Origin: Acaryochloris sp. CCMEE 5410
GTDB taxonomy: Bacteria > Cyanobacteriota > Cyanobacteriia > Thermosynechococcales > Thermosynechococcaceae
Assembly: GCF_000238775.2 (NCBI RefSeq)
Contig: NZ_AFEJ02000002.1
Span: 496,001-560,000, forward strand
Direction: 5' to 3'
DNA: 64,000 bases
In this document: piece by piece, positions 56,733 through 64,000 of the stretch
How the letters are laid out: each line of letters begins with the position of its first letter
Numbering within the stretch: the stretch's first letter is position 1
Position numbers and translations under genes: made by a program
The notes under the pieces: generated by a model
Seen by the model: only the letters and a program-made list of their open reading frames with translations
Database searches by the model: none
What the model was told of the DNA's origin: nothing

Positions 56733-57032
56733 CTAGCGATTAATTGAATTTGCGATTCGGCTAGTATTTTCAGCGGTTCTAATTGAAGCGATAAACGATT
56801 CCAAAACAATTCGGAAGAAAATAACATACAGTACAAAGGCGAGTGGTGCAATAATCAAAGCGCCAATGGCGGGTAGGGCACCTTGACTTAACCCTGCGAA
56901 TAAAATGCCTAAAGCAGTTAAACCAATAAATAAAATTCCTATCCCATAAAGGACTCCTGCGATTTGAATCGCGATAAATTCGGAGAAGGACAGATCAAAG
57001 AGCTTAGCAAAGAACCCTTTTCGAGAAGCCAT
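56733..57032 (-). CDS. DUF4282-domain membrane protein
   Basis: A 99-residue protein. A short cytoplasmic start with an FDLSFSEFI motif is followed by two to three hydrophobic helices (AGVLYGIGILFIGLTALGIL and PLAFVLYVIFFRIVLES). The end is RIANSINR. This is the DUF4282 pattern; the function of the family is unknown. No partner gene is close. Confidence 0.8.
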   Translation of the reverse strand: MASRKGFFAKLFDLSFSEFIAIQIAGVLYGIGILFIGLTALGILFAGLSQGALPAIGALIIAPLAFVLYVIFFRIVLESFIASIRTAENTSRIANSINR

Positions 57033-57593
57033 ATTAAGTTATCCTCACTTGACTTTATATTTTGGCCTCTATTATTAGGAAGAAAATGATAGATTGCGCT
57101 TTCTTAATAGTTTTTTTATTATCTAAGAGTTTAAGCCAAAATAACTTCAATTATATGTATTTATATATAAATATTTATCGACTTTTCTGTATCTTTGTTG
57201 AAGAGCAATGGCTAATTGACTCATGCATAACCACTAGATTTAAGTCTTCTGAATAATTTTCACTGAGGATAAAAACTGAGCTAGGGGTTAACTATCAATT
57301 TAATCAGGCTGGTTATTTAGAGAGATTGCATAGATTGCAAGAACAAAAAAAGGTACTTTGAAGATTCATCTCAGATTTAAAATAAAGTAAATATACTTTT
57401 CTCTAGATTGATAATTAAATCCTGATTTTCTATCATGACAGTACTCATGATAGTTCTCACTAAAATCTGTGTATCTTAAATTGGGAATCATTGTGTAGCT
57501 CCACATATCCATAAATCTGAGTGCTCCTCTCTAACGATCCCGTAATTGGGTTCTTAACCGAAGAGAGAAGAAGATTGCGAATAGGTATCCACT
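57033..57593. other. Intergenic AT-rich stretch, no gene seen
   Basis: About 560 bases, very AT-rich, between divergent genes. It must hold the promoters of both. A 64-codon plus-strand frame near 57062 has no motif and no ribosome site. Near 57440, CATGACAGTACTCATGAT repeats ATCATGA in inverted form (ATCATGACAGTACTCATGAT), a possible regulatory site of low certainty. Confidence 0.4.
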
Positions 57594-58601
57594 ATGGCTT
57601 TTTTAGACCAAGAAAATAGTACACAGCAACAAAAACAACACCGAGCTTGGTGGAATCGGCCTCTAGTCGGTGACCGGAGTATGACAGAGCGCGTGGGCTC
57701 TTTAATCAAACGGCAAAAGAGAGAAGAAGTCCCTGAGCGAGTCCTTAAAACCCATACGGATGCTTTACAGGCAATCAATAAATTGGTGAAGCGAGCATTG
57801 TCTATTGACAATGGCAAATATGGAAATCCTGAGTTCCTTGCTTTTGTGAAGCTTAAGCGAGCGTTTGCGGAAGGCCATGAAGGATATGAGAATCTAGATC
57901 GATATCTACAGTTGCTGCATGCGGGTATTTCAGCCAAAAACACATTTGTAGCTCTGGAACGCATGGAGTTTAAGTTCTATGGTTCTAAACATGGGCTCTT
58001 GTATGACTATGTCGAGGCTTTATTTCAAAGCAATGTTCCTCAGGCTGAGTTTCTAGAGAGCTTACAGGCCAAATTTGTTGAGGTCCAACCGCAACTCCGG
58101 ACAGAGGTGGGGAAAGAAGTACTACAGCAATATCATCAAAATTTAGAGACAATCACCAAGCATCGGTTTGGATTTCGGCTATTGCGTTCCTTTAAACGCC
58201 ATAAAATGACCAACTATTCCATGCTCAATACGGTAGCCAATATTATTGATGGATTAGATCGATTGGACTTGCATGACTTAGGCATCCTCAATACGGAAGT
58301 GATTGCCCATTATGAAACCTTTCAACGATTGGGTGAAATAATCGGCATGCCAGAACCCTTGGTTAACCCCAAAACCTTTGGTCGGATGCTGCAGTATGTC
58401 GCTTTAGAAGAAAAATATAAAACGGCTTATCCTAAATTTCAGGAGCTAGTAGTACTGCTTGAAGAGTGGTATCGACACTTTACCGTCGCCCAAAATCTAC
58501 GCAATGAATATAATCCCAAAAAATATAAACGGGTGAAGGAATTTGGAACTACGATTCCAGGAATTGCGCTCTACAATAAATACAAAGTCTATTTCAGTTA
58601 G
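57594..58601 (+). CDS. Conserved-looking hypothetical protein, 335 aa, all-helical
   Basis: Not recognised. It is basic, with no signal peptide or membrane helix. Nearly the whole chain reads as amphipathic helices (RVLKTHTDALQAINKLVKRA, FLESLQAKFVEVQPQLRTEV), suggesting an alpha-helical bundle. A charged RHRFGFRLLRSFKRHK-like patch (TKHRFGFRLLRSFKRHKMT) near residue 200 could contact nucleic acid or lipid. The stop at 58601 is 18 bases from the convergent STAND-like gene. Codon use looks like that of core genes. Confidence 0.7.
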   Translation: MAFLDQENSTQQQKQHRAWWNRPLVGDRSMTERVGSLIKRQKREEVPERVLKTHTDALQAINKLVKRALSIDNGKYGNPEFLAFVKLKRAFAEGHEGYENLDRYLQLLHAGISAKNTFVALERMEFKFYGSKHGLLYDYVEALFQSNVPQAEFLESLQAKFVEVQPQLRTEVGKEVLQQYHQNLETITKHRFGFRLLRSFKRHKMTNYSMLNTVANIIDGLDRLDLHDLGILNTEVIAHYETFQRLGEIIGMPEPLVNPKTFGRMLQYVALEEKYKTAYPKFQELVVLLEEWYRHFTVAQNLRNEYNPKKYKRVKEFGTTIPGIALYNKYKVYFS

Positions 58602-58618
58602 GAAGCAGGTTGTTCTAA

Positions 58619-61126
58619 CTAGTGCTGCCATTGTCGATGAATTAACTCCATATTCTGCACAGTGCAGTGGAGAATCTCGGGCCTTGCTAAATATTCCATC
58701 AATGGACTGAGCTTGGGAATATTGAGAAGAAAAGCATCGTAATCGAGTGCGGTCAATTGGTGTAGGATTTTACACCACTGAGAATAATCGATCTGCGAAG
58801 GGTGAATTTGAGGAAGCAATCGGCTTAAGGACTTGGCGCGATCGACTTTATCGGTAAATTCAAAGGTAGCAGCCAGGGTCTGCCCCAATAGGTCATTGGG
58901 AAGCAAGGCATTGAGAGAATCCAGGGTCCTTTTTCTGGCTTCCCATGGACTTAATTTCAACCCTGAGGAGGTCAGTTGAGCCTTAAGGGTACTTATGACT
59001 GATGTATAAACCTGATTCTTAGGGTGTGGGCTCCTCAGTGCCTGAATGTTTAACAGTAATCCTGGAGAACAGTAGGGAATCACAATTTCAAGGATTCTCT
59101 GCTGTTTGTCTTTGCTGGTTACTTTTTGAGCAATGGCTAAGACATGCTGAATCTGCTCATGGGTTAACAGTGGGGCTAACTGCTGAAAGGCCAATATCTG
59201 GGCATCTATATCGGTGATTTGGCAGGCCGCTGTCAATGCCGCAGGCAGCAGTTTGGGACGCTGTTGACTTAAAGTCCAGTAGGCTCGAAATTGAAGCTGG
59301 CTATCTTGGCATTGCGACAACCAGTGAAGTGCCGTGGGCAGAGTAGATGTCTCTGTACTGGCCAGTTGGCAAATGGAGAGTACTTTTGCTGTTGGATTGG
59401 TGAAAGCACTAATCTGACCTTGCACTTCGCTTTGGACCGATGGGGAGAAATGGGGGTAAAGAGTTCCCAACGCTTGCCCCCGGTCTAGTTCATCCGGCAA
59501 AGTGTTGATTATTTTGAGCAGTTTGGTCGTAATGTTAGCTGCAAATTGATGTTCGTAAATGGGGGGAAGGACAGTGCTGTAGGCCAGTGGATCCTCAAAC
59601 TTTTCCAATATGTTCAAAGCAAGTTGAATTTCAACTTCACTTAAATATGGAACAATTTTGCTGAGGGCGAATGCACAAGATCGTTCATCCTCAATGGAAC
59701 ATACTGTGCGAAAGGTCACCGAAAGCAGACCAAGATGATGGGGAAGTAGGTGAATGAGAAGCCTAGCCCTTGTAGCGGGTTGGTCAATAGAATTGATGAC
59801 TTCCAAGACCTGCGCTTTTTGAGCATTAGAAATCGTCGGTGCAATTGCCACCAAGAATTCTGAACAAACACTCTCTTCTATTTCACCCGTTTGGCGATTG
59901 ATTAGCTGATTCAAGTAAATGGAAGTGGTTTGGGGCCAACGGGTCACAATTCCGCAGGCAGCAACCATTTCATCCGACGGGGAAAGGGTTTGGGCAATGG
60001 TGATGGTTTGATCTAACAGGGAAGTGGGTATCTGGGCTGATATCTCACGCAGCACAATCGCTTTGTAAAAATCAGCCGGTAAGGATCGGATGATTTTTAA
60101 CAGCTCTGGAAATAGCCTTGCCTCCAAAAGGGGAGCTAGAAGGCACAATAACTGCGCTTGGTGGGCGGCATGAGACTGACGTTGGATAACTGAGAGGATA
60201 TAGGGGTGATAGGTGGTGGGCAGAGCTGGGATTAAGCCCTGCAGAACCTCAAATTGATGTTGCGAGTCTTGAATCAGCTCAAAATAGGTAATGCTTTGGG
60301 TCGGTGTCCAGACTTGTTGGCGGACAAAGGCTCCAATCAAAGGGGCTGGTAGTCGACGAACCACACGGTGATGAGCAACCGTCATCATGGCATAGCGACA
60401 CTGCAATTGAATGGCTTGAGTGGGGGATTGCTCGTATTGCTCCTCTGCTAGTTGCCACGCTAAGTCCACATCCCGGCAATAGAAAGCCGTATAGCCGTTG
60501 CGATCGCACGCTTCATACCAACCATTTGCCCCGGACTCCGCTTCTTCCTGCAGAAGAATGTGGATTTCATCACAGCGATCCGCGGCCTGCAAGTGCCAGG
60601 TTAAATGGGCATGAATATAACCATCATCTTCCAGGGTATGCCACAACCGTTTATGGGTAAGGGCCTGATAGCGCTCCACCAGAACCCCATGAGCTTCCCG
60701 CGCATCAAGCTGGTTCAATTGCAGTAAGCCAGCATAGGCAACCTGCTGCAAAGAGACGGGGAGTTGGTAAATATGCGGAAAAGGACTGAGGCTGGACTGG
60801 GACCATTGCTGTTCAATGAGGATCTGCTGTTCAACCCATCGCTGCAAGAGCACTTCAGCCTCGGTAATGGGGCAGAACCACAGAGTCGCGGCAGTTTTAG
60901 CCGTAAAGGTTGCGTTTTTAGCCAGAATTCCCAACCAGGAGAATCGTTGCTCTTCTTCTGCATTCAGAGCAAACGACTGAGACAGGTCAGACGGGGGTTG
61001 ACTTGCCTCCAGGGTCTGTATCCGATCAGCGAATGAGCCTGCGGCTAAGTCTTCCGCTACAGGGCTCGATTCATCTATGGATCCTGCCGATGCCAAGGGA
61101 GGAAGAATAGTGTCTAAACGGCTCAC
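58619..61126 (-). CDS. STAND-like protein lacking the NTPase: winged helix, APAF-1-type helical domain, alpha-solenoid repeats
   Basis: 835 residues. Residues ~55-120 (RFSWLGILAKNATFTAKTAA, LWFCP, then VLLQRWVEQQILIEQ) fit the winged-helix region that follows NB-ARC in APAF-1-like STAND proteins. Residues ~150-230 (RYQALTHKRLWHTLEDDGYI, HAHLTWHLQAADRCDEI, later YCRDVDLAWQLAEE) fit the APAF-1 helical domain. The remainder to 835 is a chain of ~35-40-residue helical repeats, HEAT-like. No Walker A or B motif is present, and the first ~50 residues are short and Ser/Glu-rich. So it keeps the sensor arm but not the NTPase or an effector. It is divergent in direction from nothing close and precedes the flotillin pair on the same strand. 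Confidence 0.7.
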   Translation of the reverse strand: MSRLDTILPPLASAGSIDESSPVAEDLAAGSFADRIQTLEASQPPSDLSQSFALNAEEEQRFSWLGILAKNATFTAKTAATLWFCPITEAEVLLQRWVEQQILIEQQWSQSSLSPFPHIYQLPVSLQQVAYAGLLQLNQLDAREAHGVLVERYQALTHKRLWHTLEDDGYIHAHLTWHLQAADRCDEIHILLQEEAESGANGWYEACDRNGYTAFYCRDVDLAWQLAEEQYEQSPTQAIQLQCRYAMMTVAHHRVVRRLPAPLIGAFVRQQVWTPTQSITYFELIQDSQHQFEVLQGLIPALPTTYHPYILSVIQRQSHAAHQAQLLCLLAPLLEARLFPELLKIIRSLPADFYKAIVLREISAQIPTSLLDQTITIAQTLSPSDEMVAACGIVTRWPQTTSIYLNQLINRQTGEIEESVCSEFLVAIAPTISNAQKAQVLEVINSIDQPATRARLLIHLLPHHLGLLSVTFRTVCSIEDERSCAFALSKIVPYLSEVEIQLALNILEKFEDPLAYSTVLPPIYEHQFAANITTKLLKIINTLPDELDRGQALGTLYPHFSPSVQSEVQGQISAFTNPTAKVLSICQLASTETSTLPTALHWLSQCQDSQLQFRAYWTLSQQRPKLLPAALTAACQITDIDAQILAFQQLAPLLTHEQIQHVLAIAQKVTSKDKQQRILEIVIPYCSPGLLLNIQALRSPHPKNQVYTSVISTLKAQLTSSGLKLSPWEARKRTLDSLNALLPNDLLGQTLAATFEFTDKVDRAKSLSRLLPQIHPSQIDYSQWCKILHQLTALDYDAFLLNIPKLSPLMEYLARPEILHCTVQNMELIHRQWQH

Positions 61127-61252
61127 AAAAGCGAATACTAAGTTCGGAGACAGCCAAACTTAGTATTCCCAATGGTTTTGGCCGATGGGACAATTTGCCC
61201 CTTATCTGCCTCTATCAATGGCCCTCAGGCCTTGTGGTGAGAACAGGAGAAA

Positions 61253-62764
61253 TTAATCATCCTCCTGAATCCAGGCCTCAACAATCCGTGAGGGAATGCG
61301 AATCACAGGATGCTCAAAGAGAGCTTCAATGGCAGCATCCCCCCCGGCCTGCAGGGCGCGTTGAAGACGCTTTTGCAGGGAAGTATCCATTTTGACTGCT
61401 GCCTCTACAGAACGTTCGGCCTGAATCCCACCCAACTTCGATTGGGCCACGATTCCTAGAACATTCTGGACATCGGCACGCAAAGCGATAAAGTCGTTTT
61501 CTGACATCTGCGGCTCAATGGGCTTTGGAGCAGGGTCTGATTTGACGATGTTCTGGACTGCCCCCGCAATATCCATACCCGTGGTATGGCGAATCTGCTC
61601 TAGAAATGCAGCGGCTTTCGTCGCGCCTCCGCCATTCGTTGTATCCACAACTGTGACATTTTGAACCGTCACATCCGGCACTGTAGCAGTTAGGGTCGAG
61701 AGCAGTACTTCCAGTTTCTGCAATAGGAAAATATCGCGAGCGCTACTACCTGCTTTCTGCCAGGATTCTGCGAGTCGCAACGTGCCTTCTGCCTGGGCTT
61801 TGCCATCCTCAATAATCTGGGCTGCATCTCCTTGGGCGCGGGCAATGGCCCGTTTGCATTTCGCTTCGGCAGGGGCCACCACATCGGCCTGGAGCTGTTG
61901 TTCCACCTGTTTGATCCGCTCCTGTTGCACCGGAATCTCCGCTTGAATTCGAGCTAACTCTGAGGCAATCTCGGCTTCGGATTCTGCAACAACCGCGCCG
62001 CGCTTGGTTTTAGCATCCTGAATTCGACGTTCCGCTTCAGCAGTAGCAATGCCGATGTCGCGGTCTAATCGCTTGAGAGACGTGATCCGTTCATTTTCGG
62101 CGGCTTTAATGGTGGATTCGGCCTGGGCTTCCGCTTCCGAAATCCGAGCATCTCGCTGCAGATCCGCTTGCTGTTTGCGACCAATGGAATCTAGGTAGCG
62201 CACATCATCAGAAATATTTTGAATCTGTAGGGTATCTAGGACTAACCCCAGCTGTTCTAAATCATCTTCAGCTTCTTCCAGTAGGCTTTTGGCAAAGGCA
62301 ATTTTGTCTTCATTCACCTGCTCAGGGGTTAGGCTAGCCAAAACGCCCCGTAGATTGCCTTCAAGGGTTTCCTTGGCAATTTGCTCAATTTCTTTGCGGC
62401 TTTTCCCCAACAGTCGTTCAATGGCATTGTGAATGGTAGGTTCTTCCCCAGCAATTTTGATGTTAGCAACCCCTTCCACCTGCAGCGGAATGCCCCCTTT
62501 GGAATAGGCATTAGAAACCCGCAAGTCAATAATCATATTGGTGAGGTCCATGCGTAAGGCCCTTTCCAGCAAGGGCTTACGCACACTGCGACCACCTTTG
62601 ACGAGGCGATACCCGACCCGCTTTCCATCGGCGGATCGCTGAGTACTCCCCGCAAAGATAAGGACTTCACTGGGCTGGCAAATATACAGGAGATTGCGGA
62701 TAACTAAAGCAACGGCCCCCGTTCCTAACCCCATCACGCCCAACAGGGCAATCACTAATTCCAT
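61253..62764 (-). CDS. Flotillin-like SPFH-domain membrane protein
   Basis: 503 residues. An N-terminal membrane helix (IALLGVMGLGTGAVALVI) is followed by the SPFH domain (~35-190: VGYRLVKGGRSVRKPLLE, ANIKIAGEE, ETLEGNLRGVLASLTPEQVN). A long Glu/Ala coiled coil follows to ~360, and a C-terminal domain (AAAFLEQIRHTTGMDIAGAV, then IALRADVQNVLGI). Flotillins build oligomeric membrane microdomains. It starts 2 bases from the end of the next upstream flotillin gene, so they are co-transcribed and may form hetero-oligomers. The C-terminal extension of ~140 residues is absent from its partner. Confidence 0.88.
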   Translation of the reverse strand: MELVIALLGVMGLGTGAVALVIRNLLYICQPSEVLIFAGSTQRSADGKRVGYRLVKGGRSVRKPLLERALRMDLTNMIIDLRVSNAYSKGGIPLQVEGVANIKIAGEEPTIHNAIERLLGKSRKEIEQIAKETLEGNLRGVLASLTPEQVNEDKIAFAKSLLEEAEDDLEQLGLVLDTLQIQNISDDVRYLDSIGRKQQADLQRDARISEAEAQAESTIKAAENERITSLKRLDRDIGIATAEAERRIQDAKTKRGAVVAESEAEIASELARIQAEIPVQQERIKQVEQQLQADVVAPAEAKCKRAIARAQGDAAQIIEDGKAQAEGTLRLAESWQKAGSSARDIFLLQKLEVLLSTLTATVPDVTVQNVTVVDTTNGGGATKAAAFLEQIRHTTGMDIAGAVQNIVKSDPAPKPIEPQMSENDFIALRADVQNVLGIVAQSKLGGIQAERSVEAAVKMDTSLQKRLQRALQAGGDAAIEALFEHPVIRIPSRIVEAWIQEDD

Positions 62765-62766
62765 GT

Positions 62767-64000
62767 CTACTCTCCTTTATCCTCATGCTGGGCTTTCAGG
62801 GTGCCAGTGACGTCAATGCCGAGGGTTTGATCGACCCGCTCGAGGAATTGTCGCACCATTTCTGGGTAAGCATTTACCAAGCTGGCAATGGACTGTCCAT
62901 CCCCGTTATCAATGACATTGATCCGTTCTAATTTGACCCGATTGGGAATCTCTGCTGCCTGTTGCAGCACCATCTCAATTTGCTGAATTAAGAAGACTTC
63001 TGAAGCATCCGTCCCGGTTTCTTCCCAGACCTTGGACAACATATCGTTGACTTGGGCTGCGGCTTTGGCGTTTTCTCCTAAGCTGGCTGCTTCTCCTCGA
63101 GCCTGCAATGCCTTGGCCTGCCGCTGGGCTTCTGCGGGAAGCACCTCATCTGCTTCTAGGCGCAACCGCTCTAAATCGGCCCGCATGGCTTGGAGTTGCT
63201 GTTCGGCCCGGGCGCGGGCTTCTTTCCCTGCAGCAATGGTTCGTTCTTCTTCAGATTTGGCTCGCTGTTCTAGCTCCGCTTTAATTTTGCGTAGCTCGTT
63301 TTGCTTTTCCTGAACAATGGCTAGGGCCTGGGTTTGAGCGACTTCTGACTGCTGCTGACAGTCAGCTTCAATCCGCTCAGCTTCTCCCATGGCGTTGGAC
63401 TCGGCAATCTCGGCGTCCCGGACAATCTGGGCAATTTGTCTCCGACCGATGGAGCTAAGATAATCAACCTCATCGGCGACGCTCTGGATTTTGAGGGTAT
63501 CCAGCTGTAACCCCAGCTTTGCCAGTTCTCGCGAGACGTCCTGGGCAATGCGCTCGGCAAATTCCAGTCGGTCTTCGTTGATTTGTTCGGGGGTCAGCAA
63601 AGCCACCACACCTCGCAAATTTCCCTCTAAGGTTTCTCGGGCCACCCGAAGTATTTCTTTGCGATCGCGATCGAGGAATCGCTCAATGGCATTCCCAACC
63701 ACCGCCGGATCACTGGAGATTTTGACGTTGGCAATGGCTTGGATATCGAGGGGTGTCCCTCCCCGAGAATAGGCATTTTTGACTTCAACGGGGACGGGCA
63801 TGGTGGTCATGTCCATGATTTTGACAGATTCCAAGATGGGAATCGAAATCACTCGGCCCCCAAAAATAACCCGATAGCCAACGGTTTGACCGTCTTTAGT
63901 GCGATGTTTGCGCCCCGATAAAATCAAGATTTCATTGGGATTGCAAATTCGCAAAAAATTCTTGAGAAACCAAACGACCAGAATGACACCAAAAATGGAC
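62767..64000 (-). CDS. Flotillin-like SPFH-domain protein, 5' end outside window
   Basis: At least 411 residues, open to the right edge. The visible N-terminus (GVILVVWFLKNFLRICNPNE) is the end of a membrane helix. The SPFH domain follows with VGYRVIFGGRVISIPILE, VEVKNAYSRGGTPLD, ETLEGNLRGVVALLTPEQIN, then a coiled coil rich in Glu/Ala (ELEQRAKSEEERTIAAGKEA). It ends GIDVTGTLKAQHEDKGE. It is a close paralogue of the downstream flotillin, with the same NLRGV..LTPEQ block, and is separated by 2 bases. The true start lies beyond 64000. Confidence 0.88.
   Translation of the reverse strand, partial: SIFGVILVVWFLKNFLRICNPNEILILSGRKHRTKDGQTVGYRVIFGGRVISIPILESVKIMDMTTMPVPVEVKNAYSRGGTPLDIQAIANVKISSDPAVVGNAIERFLDRDRKEILRVARETLEGNLRGVVALLTPEQINEDRLEFAERIAQDVSRELAKLGLQLDTLKIQSVADEVDYLSSIGRRQIAQIVRDAEIAESNAMGEAERIEADCQQQSEVAQTQALAIVQEKQNELRKIKAELEQRAKSEEERTIAAGKEARARAEQQLQAMRADLERLRLEADEVLPAEAQRQAKALQARGEAASLGENAKAAAQVNDMLSKVWEETGTDASEVFLIQQIEMVLQQAAEIPNRVKLERINVIDNGDGQSIASLVNAYPEMVRQFLERVDQTLGIDVTGTLKAQHEDKGE

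Noticed and set aside
1-64000. CRISPR arrays, tRNA or rRNA genes, riboswitches, phage att sites
   Set aside because: Looked for by eye; no spaced direct repeats, cloverleaf-like segments, conserved riboswitch cores or integrase genes were found.

Overview
The window reads as chromosomal DNA of a cyanobacterium. The octamer GCGATCGC (HIP1) recurs about twenty times. The housekeeping genes are of cyanobacterial type: a short glycine-tailed RRM protein, a CmpR-like LysR regulator, a large phytochrome-era style set of PAS, GGDEF and EAL signalling proteins, an ethylene-receptor-like histidine kinase, and hemL. The heavy load of insertion sequences (IS) recalls Acaryochloris marina, but that genus guess rests on memory only and cannot be proved from the sequence.

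Layout. 0-4.5 kb: lipid A genes lpxC (partial), fabZ, lpxA and lpxB, with a GpsA-like protein gene lying antisense between fabZ and lpxA. 4.5-8.1 kb: a GAF-PAS-PAS-GGDEF-(dead EAL)-FHA-receiver protein overlapping the 3' end of lpxB. 8.4-12.8 kb: a GNAT acetyltransferase, then a small ORF, MFS exporter, GT4 glycosyltransferase and hexapeptide acetyltransferase group. 12.9-19 kb: an IS-rich accessory stretch with ISAs1-, ISKra4- and IS5-type copies. Between them lie a possible SUKH-like protein, a divergent TetR/Coq4-like pair around a perfect palindromic operator, a YwqG-like protein and a VOC protein.

19.9-28.7 kb: a signalling cluster. An ethylene-receptor-like kinase carries a G8-tract frameshift at its start. 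A receiver-PAS-GGDEF-EAL gene is split by an IS1182-type element with 53-bp terminal repeats. A 4xCBS/PAS/kinase protein shares its transmitter type with the first kinase. 29-36.6 kb: an RRM RNA-binding protein, a TAXI-type binding protein, M19 dipeptidase, receiver-GGDEF protein, M23 peptidase and dxr. 36.7-38.5 kb: a membrane-protein gene cut by an IS630 copy.

38.6-48 kb: an M48 protease, Ppx/GppA phosphatase, an IS1 copy, an unknown protein, a CmpR-like LysR regulator, and a ParA ATPase overlapping a histone-H1-like coiled-coil protein. 48-64 kb: a CPBP protease, SYLF protein, secreted PLD-EF-hand-HhH protein, hemL, trmO/trmJ, a DUF4282 protein, two unknown proteins (one with a STAND-like core but no NTPase) and two flotillin-like genes, the second running off the window.

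The five IS copies with defined ends were delimited by terminal repeats and target duplications read directly. All have broken transposase reading frames, whereas nearly all host genes are intact. Two host genes can be rebuilt in frame by removing an IS plus one copy of its target duplication.
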